A stretch of DNA of 64,000 nucleotides from Artemia franciscana. Lineage: Eukaryota; Arthropoda; Branchiopoda; Anostraca; Artemiidae. Of the stretch, positions 36,901 through 49,663 are shown piece after piece (positions within the stretch are counted from its first letter, which is position 1; every line of letters starts with the position of its first letter). The DNA is taken from positions 42,277,314 to 42,341,313 of the forward strand of contig NC_088867.1 of NCBI RefSeq assembly GCF_032884065.1, in the 5' to 3' direction. Both the position numbers and the translations under genes were made by a program. The notes beneath the pieces are model-generated. The model made no database searches. It was not told the DNA's origin and worked only from the letters and a program-made list of their open reading frames with translations.

Positions 36901-39900
36901 AGAAATCAATTGATGAAAAATTTATCTTATTGATTTCATTTATTTTCTGAGTGAAAGGAAATAAAGCTCTTGCTACTCCTTTTGTTTGAGAAGTATTATT
37001 TTGCCTTTTCATATAAATCTATTGCGTGGTTAGAGTTTCTGGAATTTCCCTTTCCTGAACCCAATGTTTCCTAACACTTCTAGCCCCCTCAGGGAAGGGG
37101 GCCAAGCATCTAATTGGATATCAGAAGCTGATATTCCTATTGTTGTATCTCCAATATCCAATGATGATAGCCTGAATGAAACCATGATTACTGTCTCTGA
37201 GCCACCAATCTCTGAAACTGACCACCTGCTAAATGAGGATTTTCAGACAGTAGGCAGAAAACAGAAACGAAAAAAACCTTCTATGAGTCCTCCTGAAATA
37301 ATGGGACTCTCAAACCCAAATCCAGCTGTGGAGATAAAGGACAAATCCATTATCCTTTTTGCCCCAACAGTAAAAGATCAATCCTTCTCTATCAAAAATA
37401 TTACTAACATTAGAATGAATCTTTTCAAAACTTTTAGATGCAGCTTCACTGTGAATGTGAACAGAGATGGTTCACTAATGGTTATGTTTCTAGACAGAAA
37501 TGAAGCCTACAAAGCCCTTAGCCTAAATAAAATTGGCAATATCCCTGTTACACCTGAATGGTGGAAACCAACCCTGAAAAATTCTTAGAAAATAGTACTG
37601 TACAACATACCATTGGAACTGTCAAATGACGACTTGAAAGATGGCCTTATGAACAATAAGGGGGAAATGCTGGAGGTTCTGGATGTTCATCGTATGGGCA
37701 AACTAGATTCTAAGGGAACAAGAAGTAGTAAGAGTGTCCTCTTTATCTTACCTGCTAGTTCCCAATTTGACTCAGTATTCCTTTTTGGTCAGCAAAAAGC
37801 TCATAAAATATACCAAGAAAAACCTCTTCAATGCTCAAAATGTTTTAAGCTTGGTCACTCATCTAAGTATTGTTCTTCTTCTGTGCCAGGGTGCCCTAAT
37901 TGCCTTGGTAATCACTCCCTGTCTACAGAAAGTAGATGCACTGAAGTGCCTAAATGTACAAACTGTGATGGTAGACATCAATCAACAGATCACAATTCAT
38001 GTCCTAAATATGTTCAACGAGCTAAAGTTTTAAAGATTGCTCTTCAAGAAAATGTTCCTTTCCCAATAGCTGCAATGGAGCTGGCCAAGCGGTCCAAAGT
38101 ACCATCAGGTCCAAGAGGTAATGAGGCCAAAGAAGGGAATTTAGCCCTTCCTCAAAAACCCTGGCTACAGGTCCACAAGAACCACCCAAATCAGGCACTC
38201 ATACCTCCTACTGAGACTTCTTACCCTCCATTGGCTAAGGAGCATCCCAAGGTGGCTGAAGCTAGCCCATCCCTCAACAATCCTAAAACTAAGCCTAAAT
38301 CTTGGTCTGAAAGAGTGGCAGCTTTTCCTAATATTTCTACTCAAGCCATAACTATGCAAGATAGAGTTGGACCTCATATTACTAATTTAATTAAATATGT
38401 TGCATCAGTGGACCTAATATTACAATCAAATATGGCTAAAGATAAAAAAGCCAGTATAACAAAAGAAATTGCAGAATACTACTTTTCCAATTCTATTTTC
38501 AATGAAATAGGAACAGAATTATCATCCATTCTCTCAAAATATCATGCATGTCACCTATTCAACCCTTCCTATGTTAACTAAGCTGCAGATCCTACAATGG
38601 AATTGCGTCTCTTTAAATTCAAATAAACTTGCTGATCTTATCCAATGTGCAAATGATAAGAGAATAGGAATTATTTGTCTACAAGAGACTAATCTTCATC
38701 AGTACAAGAAAATCAAAATGCCTGGGTACAAGTGCTACAGGAAGGATAGATCAACTAACAGAAAGGGAGGGGGTGTGGCAATTTTTGTTCATGATTCAAT
38801 CCAACACTCCCCTCAACCCTTAACTATCTACAGGGATGAAATAGATGTTGTAGGCATATTAATTACCTTAGCTAATGGTAACCATCTTGCCATAAAATCC
38901 TTTTATAATCCATGTGGGAGTAAGGACATCCAAAGTATCTTGGAAACAGAATTATCAGGTAATAATACCTTTATTTTTGGTGATTTTAATGCCCACAGTC
39001 CTCTCTGGGAACAATCAGCAGGTAGCAACAAAGCAGGAAGAGGAATAGAGTACATATTGTCCAATTTTCCTGACACCTTGATTTTCACTCCATTTGACTT
39101 TCAGACCAGGTATAATATTTCTTCTAACTCTTTCTCAACTATAGATTTGCTTCTAGGTCCTTCTTCATATTATGATTTAGTTCAGATGGTAAAGGTGTCG
39201 TCTCTCCAATCTGATCATTGTGCAATTCTTACATCATTTCAAGATTTATGCTACACTCCCAAACCCTACGTCCCTACATTTATCAACTCCAAAGGTAATT
39301 GGTCCCTTTTTCGTGAGATATTAAATGAAGTAGATTTTTCCTTTGTTTCTCCTAATTATGATATTAATGCCATTGAGTCTAATTTGAGATCAATCCTGCT
39401 GGAGTCAGCTAAATCGGCAATTCCAATGACTAGGGTACGTTTTTACAATGGCTCCAAAAGACCCAAGAATTGGTGGAATGATGAGTGTAGGGTTGCAGTT
39501 CTGGCAAAAAGAAAGGCTCGTAAAATGTTTCAAAAGCACCCATCTCAGTCAACAGCAATCTTTTATAAGCAGTCATGTGCTAAGGTGAAACTAATTTGTA
39601 GGACAGCTAAACAGAGTACATGGCTGAATTTCAGCTCAAGTATCAGTTTTAGAACCCCAATTTCAAAGGTCCATAATTTCATTAGCCAACTAAATAGTGG
39701 AAAGCAGCCTAATGATGACCGTAGATATGATATCATTCAGGATGGATATCCAATTGTATCAGATAAAAAGAAGGCAGATCTGTTTACCAATGTTTTTAAA
39801 AATGATTGCTCAGACTTTCATCCCAGCCGACCTCCCTTTTGTAATCTCCCTCTTACCTGTTCTTATAAGGGTACTCTGATGAAACCTTTTTCCCAAGATG

Positions 39901-42900
39901 AATTTTGTGTAGCACTTAATTCTCTTAACATCAAGTCTTCCCCAGGTTATGACGGTATTTATATGAAGTGGATTCTTGAGTCCCCAAAGGTGTTTCATAC
40001 AGCCCTCTTAAGTCTTTATAATCTTATTTGGTCAAGTCAAAAGTTCCCAGATGCCTGGAAGATTGCTCAGGTATTCCCAGCTTTAAAACCTTCTTATTCA
40101 TCTAATGATCTCAAGTCTTACCGTCCTATATCAGTATTACCTTCCTTTAGTAAAGTTCTGGAAAGGCTTGTCTTATCAAGAATTGAGTGGTTTTCTGAAG
40201 TCAACAATCTCTTTCCTAGTGAACAAACAGGTTTCAGAAAAGGACATAACTCTTTAGATAACATTACCCGGCTAGAAACTGATGTTTATAACTCCTTCAA
40301 AAAAAGACATGTCACAATGGCTGTTCTGTTTGACTGGTCGAATGCCTATGGAAATGTAGTCCACAATAAATTATTGGAAATCCTAATAAATCTTGACTTC
40401 CCGTATCCTTTTATAAGTTTTATAAAGTCTTTTCTAACTGATAGATATTTTTACGTTCAAGTAAATCAGTCTAGAAGTGAGCAATGCCCCATTACGAGAG
40501 GACTTCCTCAAGGTGCAATATTGAGTCCTCTTCTATTCAACTTGTATGTTTCTGAATTTCAAGTATCTCATGCATCATTTGGCCTTTATGCAGATGATTT
40601 GATCATTTGGAAGTCAGGAAGGGATATTAGCCTTCTTCAAAGCCTTATTCAACATGATATAAGTCTAGTCCAGAGATTCTCTTTAGCATTTGGCTTTCCA
40701 ATATCAATCAGTAAAACTAAAGCCATTATATTTACTAATGGTACTCTAGATCCTCCTAATCCACTGACAATTTTCTCAAGGGAGATCCCATATTGCAATT
40801 CAGTGAAGTTACTTGGTTTATTAATGGATTCTAAAATGCAGTGGCATGAACATATTAATTCTTTGAAATCTCTGATTATTCAGAGACTTTGTATTCTAAA
40901 AAGACTTGCTGGAAGTAAGTGGGGATGTCACCCAAAGATTATTTTTGATTTTTACAAATTATATATTCGTTCAAATATAGAATATGGGATTCAAATATTT
41001 TCAGCTCGTCCCCCATCCTCATTCAAAATCCTTGAATCTTTACAAAATTCTGCTATTCGAATAGCTTTGGGTGTGCATAAGCATACTCCTCTGTCAAAGT
41101 TAAGAACACTGTCGGGATTGGTGTCCCTAAGTGAAAGAGCATCTAGTCTAAGGATAAAGTATTTCTCGCAAATCCAGGCTTATGGAGCCAAGCATGCTGT
41201 ATATGCACATACCTTTGCTGAGAAGTCAGCCTGTCCCAATGCCCATTCATCATGGAATCAGTTTCAACTGGAGGTCCCAAACTGGAATCAACATTCGCTT
41301 CATGCATATCCCTTTACTGAGTCCCCCCCATGGGAAATGAGTCCTCCAAGCTGTCAAGTAGAACTTATCTCTATTAGTAAAGATTTGATTCCTAATTATG
41401 AGATCCAGACTATTTTGGCTGAACACATCTCAAAGGCTTACCCCAACTATAGAAAAATATATACTGATGGATCCGTCCAGAGGGAAAGAGCTGGAGCAGG
41501 AGCATGTATCCCATCCCTGAATTTGAATATTTATTCTCCTCTCCCATTGGGATCTTCTATCCTGTCTGCTGAATTATGTGCCATCCGCCTGGCCTTGGAT
41601 GCTCTTATAAATTATAACATTGAATCTGAAAATATACTCTGTCTCTCTGACTCTAAATCAGCATTACTACTGATCCAAAATATTAATAGAATTGCTAATG
41701 ACAAAGATTTATATAATATTAGAAGACAGCTTCTTAATCTTAAGATCAAGGAAAATGAAGTTTATTTTCAACATGTTCCTAGTCATAAAGGTATAAAATA
41801 TAATGATATGGCTGATTCTCTAGCAGCAAAGGCTTCCATGTTATCTCCTAGTCCTTCCTCTGACCTCAATTCACGAGATATTATCAGGCAAAGATCCAAA
41901 GTTAATCACAGTACATTAATGTTATCTCCATTTCATACAAGATTAAATACAGTGCTATATTACCGACTGAAATCAGGTGCCCTACTTCTAAATAGCTTGT
42001 TATTTAATTGGAAGCTACATCATTCCCCTTTATGCCGAATCTGCTTTTCAACAGAGGAAACAATCCAGCATATTTTATTTGATTGCCAGGCTCAGAGTGA
42101 GGAGACTGTTGCTCTTAAGCGTTTCTGCTCCTTGGCTAAGATTCCAAATACTTATACAGCTATCCTGGATTCTAACCTGCCATGGGAAATTGATCGTAAG
42201 ATATTTAAGGCAGCAATTGATACCTTAAAGAAGAGAAATATTGTTTAATAAGGATTAAAGCTTGAAGAAGTCAATTTTTAATGGGACGTAATTTATCCAT
42301 AGTTTTTGATTGTGCAGAAGAGAGCGGGAATGAGTAGGAAGAGCCGTATTGGTACCGGCCGGCCTAGTGCCTTAAACTGCTGGGGACAGGTAGCTCAGGT
42401 ACTCGCACTTCCCACAATCAATAAAAGTTTATTATTGTTCATAATCGTATATATCCATTGTTCGCAGACTGGAGCAGAATAGCGCTTCCAGTAGCTAGTT
42501 TTTCTGAAGAAGAAGTCAAAGAGGTGAAAGGACTTGTTGTTAGTCCATATACCTCCCTACAATTTTTGGAACTGGAACTGGTGCATTAAAATTATGATCC
42601 AAATCGTCTGTCCTCCTCTATTTGTTGACTTGATTAGATTGACAGATTGATCAATTCAGTTTTGGATGATACTTGATTTAAAATATTATTTCTATATTCA
42701 CATTTTGAATGTTCTGTATGAAATTCAAATAGGAGCTGACAAAACTAAAGTAATTTGTGATGCCGAGTAAAGCGCAAAAAATTGTTTGGAGATTTAAAGA
42801 AGCTAGAAACTAGAAGCAAAAGTATTCGATACGTATTTTCATTTGGAGGGGAATTAAGTTCAATTGGCAACATGGTCATCTTCCACTTTTTATTCTCTTA

Positions 42901-45900
42901 TTTTTTTTCACAAACTGCTTGACTAGTCATTACAAAAAATAAAATAGAAAAAAAAATAATAAAATTAAAACAGTTTGAACGCTCAAGTACACACGCAAAC
43001 ATAAAAACCTGAACATTTTTTCCGCGTCTTGACTGGTGTTTTAAAAGTAATTAGTTTATTTCTTGATGGACTTTTTTGTGGACTTTGGTTGTGTTTCATC
43101 TGAAGGGTTTTAATTTCTCGAATGCTTTTTCGCTTTTGCTTCAAGCGTTTTATTAATTTTTTTCACAAACGGCTTGACCAAGTCCTTACAAAAAAAAAAT
43201 TAAAAATAATAAAATTAAAACAGTTTGAACGCTCAAGTACATAAGCAAACATAAAAACCTGAACATTTTTTCCGCGTCTTGACTGGTGTTTTAAAAGTAA
43301 TTAGTTTATTTCTTGATGGACTTTTTTGTAGACTTTGGTTGTTTTTCATCTGAAGGGTTTTAATTTCTCGAATGCTTTTTCGCTTTTGTTTCAAGTGTTT
43401 TATTAATATTTTTCACAAACGGCTTGACCAAGTCCTTACAAAAAAAAATTAAAAATAATAAAATTAAAACAGTTTGAACGCTCAAGTACATAAGCAAACA
43501 TTAAAACCTGAACATTTTTTCCGCGCCTTGACAGGTGTTTTAAAAGTAATTAGTTTATTTCTTGTTCTTTAGCTGATGATCTGTTTTGTGGACTTGGGTT
43601 GTTTTGCATCTGAAGGGTTTTAATGTCTCGAATACTTTTTGCTTTTGCTTCAAGTGTTTTATTTTAAAGTGTGTTTAATACATTTTATCTTTATATTCAT
43701 TTATTTTTCATAATAGTAACAAAATTTGCTTCTTTAAAGAATTCCACTGATACAATTAATTTACTTTGGACCAATGTAAAAAAAAGATTTGGATTTTATG
43801 TTGTTTTTTTTCTTTTTTTCTTTGTTTTCTTCATCTTTTTAGTGTTCCTGTTGGAGTTGTCGGAAAAACAATGGGTCTCATGTTCACGAAAATTCCTGTG
43901 GACATTGCCTGTACTAATGCTGAAACGGTTGGACGTAAGTAATAATAACAACACTTATGATATGAAAAACAGATAAAGTGAGAAAATAAGTGTAAAAGAG
44001 GAATAAGAAAATACAATATCCATTTGGCTGGCAAAGGAATACTTAAACGCGATAAGCAGAAAATTATACAATAATAGAAAAGTAGATTGTTGTTTGGAAA
44101 GTCAAATGAAACTGGCAAATATAATTGAAAATTTCTTATGTGAAAAATACAGGGAAATAAATGTGAATAAAGGGAATAGAGAACAAGAAAGGGAATAAGG
44201 TAATACAAGGACTAATTTGCTTGCAAAGGAAAACGTAAAGGAATCTAACAGATGGACATGAAAAGAAGTAAAGTAAGTTTTTGCTAGAAAAGTTAATTTA
44301 AGCTGTTGGACCTAAGCTCTAGAACTTAGAGTGCGAAAAACGGTGATGTAAATTATACAACATAAAATATATAATAGGGTAAATATAGTAATATAATATT
44401 ATCATAAATAAACAATATAGTATTGTAGATTATTTAAATACTTAATTCCACAAAGGAAATAATCATGTAATATTTATTCTTTTTCACAATATTTTTTTCA
44501 ATAGTAATGGTAAAAATCTGAACATGTTCTAATTGTATGGTGATAATTATCATATTGGACATTGTTAAAATGTGTGTTTTTTTCGTTATCTTTTTCTCTT
44601 TTTCATTGTATTTATTGTTTAATCGGTTTTTTTTTTTATTCTATTTTATTAATGTTCCCGGATGTGAAGCTGAATTATTCGTATTTAGTATTTATTTTCG
44701 GATTTGTATTATGATTGTTTCCCCATTTTCTTATTGAAGTGTTATATTCGTTGTTTCTATATTTCATTTCGTTTTTAATTGTAAACCGAAGGACTAACAA
44801 ATTATTGGTCTTAGTTGTACTTAGTAAATACTCAGAACATTGCAATTTACTACAATAGCCAAAATAGATAATATAGGAATTGTTCACTCAAATTACCACT
44901 GTTTTGCTGAAACTACAAGTAAGAATAAAACTGTAAAGTGTATTTAAAATTCCTCATGTAAGTTAAAATTTCCATTGTTATGCTACCAGTTAATCGTCAT
45001 AAATGTGTATAAGTACATAATATTTTGCTATGAATAACAAAAAATTGCAATATTGCTATAAAAATTTTTGTTACTTTTTTACGAGTCGGACAAAACTTTC
45101 GTTGGGGGGGGGGGACCGTATACCTCCTCCCCTCCTAGATGTGGCCTTGGTTACGCCTTGGCTTTGTTTAGATAGATTTATTTTCTGATAGATTTTAGAC
45201 TTAATATTGAACTTTTTTAGTGGACTGTTTGAAATACTTCTTAATGAACATAACTAATTTTCAGTGGTAGCGCTTGAAGCAACAAAGCATACTCAACGAA
45301 GACAGGCCATTCAACCTGAACTGCTGACTGTTGCTGAGTCAGTTAACGGGCTTCTAGCAAAGTCGAATGCTGCTCTACAGGTAAGTTCTAGTGTTGCTAG
45401 AGTAATTGCTGCAGATTCAGTTGCGGAATCTCTGGGAGTCAGTTCACGGGCTTCTAGCAAAGTCAAATGCTCCTATATAGGTGATTTCTAGTGTTGCTAT
45501 TATAATTCCTGTAGACTCAGTTGCAGACTGTTGCTGAGTCAGTTAGTGGCCTTTTAGCAAAGTATGGGCTTCGAGTTCAAGTTCTTTCAAAACCAATAAA
45601 AAAAATTCCACAAAACTGTCAAATTAATGACCCATAGTGAGGTTAACTCGTGTGTGGGTTAAGTACTCAGCAATAAATAAGTAAGACTATCTCCAAATAC
45701 CGGAATAAAAAGATGGCCCTTCGACGCTACACATGGTAATAAAAAAACAAAACGCAAAAAAAAATCAAAATGACCAAATAAAAAAAAAAAAAAATAGAAT
45801 GAGTTGGAACCCAAGAATTCAATTTAAATTAATAGTTAATAAATTATTCTTTAAACTAGTTTGTTAATCTAACTCTACAGATAAGATTTAATATTTCTAT

Positions 45901-48900
45901 TTTTATTTGTAGGCTTTTTTCTAATTCAATTTTTGAATGTAATCATGTTTGAAATCATAATCAGAGGTAACAACACTAAAACTGTTGCTAGTTGCCAATT
46001 AAAGCGTGAAAAATAGTTTTCATTTTTAAAGAAGCCAAAGCAAGTTTCTTTCAACATATATTTTCATTTGGATAGAAAAGATGTTCAGATGCCAGCCTGG
46101 CCATAAATATATTGTTTGCATTAAATAGTATAGTTTAATTGGCATCTGTTGTCTGTAAACGGTCAATTTTTTTTCTGTTGTTGCTGAAAAATGGAAAAAG
46201 AAATTGCAAGATTGCTAGCAGTGCTTGACTGCAAAAAATCAAAACACTTTCCATAGCATATGCACAAAAAACATAAAAAAAAATATTTTTCCTTGTAAAA
46301 ACTACAGTTAAACTAAGTTGCACATAACATAACTACATGACTACATACATAACATATACATACATAACTACATAACAGATATTTTACTTTCACATCCGAA
46401 ATTTTTTTTCAACTGAAAAAAAAATAATACAAGCACAAATTAAATAAGACAAATTAAAAAGTGTAAGAATCAAACAAAACAAACACTTATATCCTAACAA
46501 AGAGGTTTTTATGGCTAGAAGGTCTGAAAAGGGACAGGAAGCACTTACAAGCAACAATACCTTATCAATACCAGCGTTGCCAACGTGGTACATTTGAGAA
46601 TTTTTTGGTACAATACAAATTTTCCGGTGCATTTTTGTTTTCTTTTTTTCCTTTCTGTCTTGAATGTCTGCTCAAGTTTTAGTTTATCGAAATTTTCTTC
46701 TTGCTATAGCAAATTTTTAACCTGCTGTTCGAACGGTACAAATTACTCTCTTGTGTTACAATTGTAGTCGAAAAACTAGTGCGTTTTAATTCCAAACGTT
46801 GGCGACGCTGCTCAACACGCTGTTCGTTGTTTTGTCTTAGATATAATGCAAATATGTATAGGAATATAAATGTATGGTAAAAAATTAACAGTCTGCTTAT
46901 GCAAAATTATTTATTGGTCTAGTTGTGTACGGAAATGTTTTGTTTTATTAGTTGAACTCAGGTCAAAGACTTCTAAATAAATCCATTGTTTTTATTGAAT
47001 GGACTAGCAAAAACTATAGAAGTATGTCAAGTCTTTAAATTGGTATTTTTAACTACTTTTTTTTGTTTTACATAGGACCACATAAAATCTAAAAAAATTC
47101 AATTCACACCTGTTTTTGTAAACTCAATAAAATGACCAATATTCCACAATAAAATTCGTGAATCGGAAGGAAGTGTATTGTCGTTTATTGTTAAAATTGC
47201 TTTTCATTTTTTCAGTTTGTTGATGAAGCGATGAAAAGTTATCCTGATCCAGCACTTGGGCGTCACCTTTTAGGACTCGTTAACTCTATACCCAAAATGA
47301 ATTCTGATAGTTTTGATTCTTTACAAAATGATAACATCAAGGTAAGAGCTCCGTGTTTTCTCTGAGATTAAAGTTTCTGAAAAATAGTTTTAGTCCGACG
47401 GCCAGTTCGGCAAAAGACGCTTAGTTTCGAAAACACCCGACCCAAAAGGTACAGTCAGTCTGATGACACCAGAGTTTTATAGACCAGAAAATCTTGATTC
47501 AGAATATGCTTGGAACTCTGACGGTGTCTGACGCTAGCTTTATCCCTAAAACACTTTTTATTTTCTTTCATATTTGATTGTCGGAAGTGTGAAACCCCTT
47601 TTCGATACGTACCAGTACCGTCTAATTCGTAAAAAAATTAATATAAACAAATTTTTGATGCGTCTGTCAAAAATTTTCGTAAGCCCCCTCCCCCCCCAAA
47701 AAAAAAAAATTCTTTTGTAAAATAAATGGTTAAAGTTTTTGAAAAATAGATTCTGAAAAATATCTGTTTGAGGGCATTTTCGTTGAAAATGTCTTTTTGT
47801 CGTATTTTTTAATGAAACATTGAAATAAACGACAAATTTGCCCCCCCCCCTTAGATTTTTAGAAGTATATTCCTCCACTCCCCAAATTTTCTTAGATTGC
47901 CGCCACTGGCTAAGTCGGCTGTTACCCGTATTGGTTTGCTATTAGTACTTTTTCTGATTTCTATTTGTGGCTTTTCTGGATTATGTATTCTTTAGTTGTA
48001 CTATTATGAGTCAAAAGCTAAATTCTGAGCGCTTAAAGGCGAAAAATTCAAAAATTGCAAATCTTGGCTAAGTCAAATTCCTGGGACATTGCTAAATTCA
48101 GAGTACCTAAAAAGTGAAAAATTGAAAACCAGAAACTCTCTAATAAGTTAATAATCAGGCTCTTGGTTTTGATGAAAAAAGTCAAGTAAAGGTACTGCTT
48201 CCGCATGTTTGTGTTTCTTGAAAACTTTATATTGATTTTGAGTGGGTTTCCATAGCCTTTTTGGGCTGATGGTAACCATGGAAAAAATCATGAATTTGGA
48301 GCTTGGGAAAAGTTTTATATTTTCTCCGGAAATTTGGTGCTTGTACAATAATGTAACAGATGAAAAGAAGAAAGTCCAACAATATTTGTTGTATAAAATA
48401 AAACGCCATTTTTGTGAGCTACCCTCATTATAAAACTTAAAGTTAAAAACTCAAATTTTGAAAGCATTAGCAAAGTCAATAATTTCAGATACCTTAAATA
48501 TAATGTGTTTGAAGCTAACTGTCAAAAATTATAAGCATCAGACATTTTTTTATTATTTTTACAAAAGGGAGAAAAAATTGAAAAATAACGCAGCCAAGTT
48601 CAACATGTATAAGAACCCTACCGTGGAGTCGCTTGAAAATCATATTAACAGAAACTTAATCCCAAGTAAGTTAAACCCCTTGAAACTGGCATATTATGTG
48701 GAAAACTAAGAAAATTCTAGGGATATCACAAAGATATTGAATCTTGAGGGGCTAGACCTGAAAACCTCCCCCTCCTTTGTAGGTGCCTTAACCATCGTTT
48801 TTATCATTGAGATTAAAAATCCTCTATTAAGAACGAACAATACCTGATTCCAGCAGTGTTTAGTTTCTAGCAATTTTGGAAACTATTGTGACGTTCATAA

Positions 48901-49607
48901 TATAAGTTTGGAATATTTTGAGGTAATACTAGTTTTTTTAAATATGTAGCCGTGCATATATTGGCAAATCATTCATCTACAGCTTTTAAAAGATGTTCAT
49001 CAGCACACTCTGTCACTCAGACACTCATTTTGCTGTTTTTGCAGCTAAAGAAGAATAATTAAAGAATTAAAAGGGAGATATCAGCAAATTGGAATGCCTT
49101 GGGGATATTATTTTGGCAATACTTTATTTTTCTAAATGTATGATAATATATATATGGGTGAAATGTTCATTTATAGATATAGAATAACCATTGGCAGAAC
49201 TTTCTGTCACTTATACTCCTATTCTTATTTTATGAAGCTGATCAAACAGTTCGTGGTAACGAACTGTAGTAAGGAGCGACCCGGCTCAATAGTAACCAAA
49301 ACTAAAAAAATGGAATTTTGATACCAATAGCTACATCAAAAGAATCGCATTTTAATGCTGATTTCAAATATATAAGTTTCATCAAGTTTAGTCTTACCCA
49401 TCAAAAGTTACGAGCCTGAGAAAATTTGCCTTATTTTAGAAAATAGGGGGAAACACCCCCTAAAAGTCATAGAATGTTAACGAAAATTACACCATCAGAT
49501 TCAGCGTATCAGAGAACCCTACTGTAGAAGTTTCAAGATCCTATCTACAAAAATTTTGAATTTTTGTGTTTTTTGCCAGAAGGCTGATCACGGATGTGTG
49601 TTTATTT

Positions 49608-49663
<56 letters not shown>

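Larger units (their letters stand above)
37020..42440 (+). mobile_element. nearly complete I-group-like LINE in eIF3f intron 3
   Basis: Two overlapping ORFs, gag-like ORF1 and EN-RT-RNase H ORF2, then a ~190-bp 3' UTR ending at about 42,440 with 'caataaaag' and TTATTATTG. The RNase H domain with zinc-knuckle ORF1 points to the I superfamily (I, LOA, R1 and relatives). Both ends are approximate because I found no convincing target duplication. Only one stop disrupts ORF1 and none disrupts ORF2, making this the best-preserved element in the window. It is in the sense orientation of eIF3f. Confidence 0.88.

Noticed and set aside
42467-42589. Alternative eIF3f exon between exons 3 and 4
   Set aside because: Exon 3 ends with two bases of a codon; joining here puts the sequence into a frame that stops after ten codons, and the protein does not match the eIF3f family.
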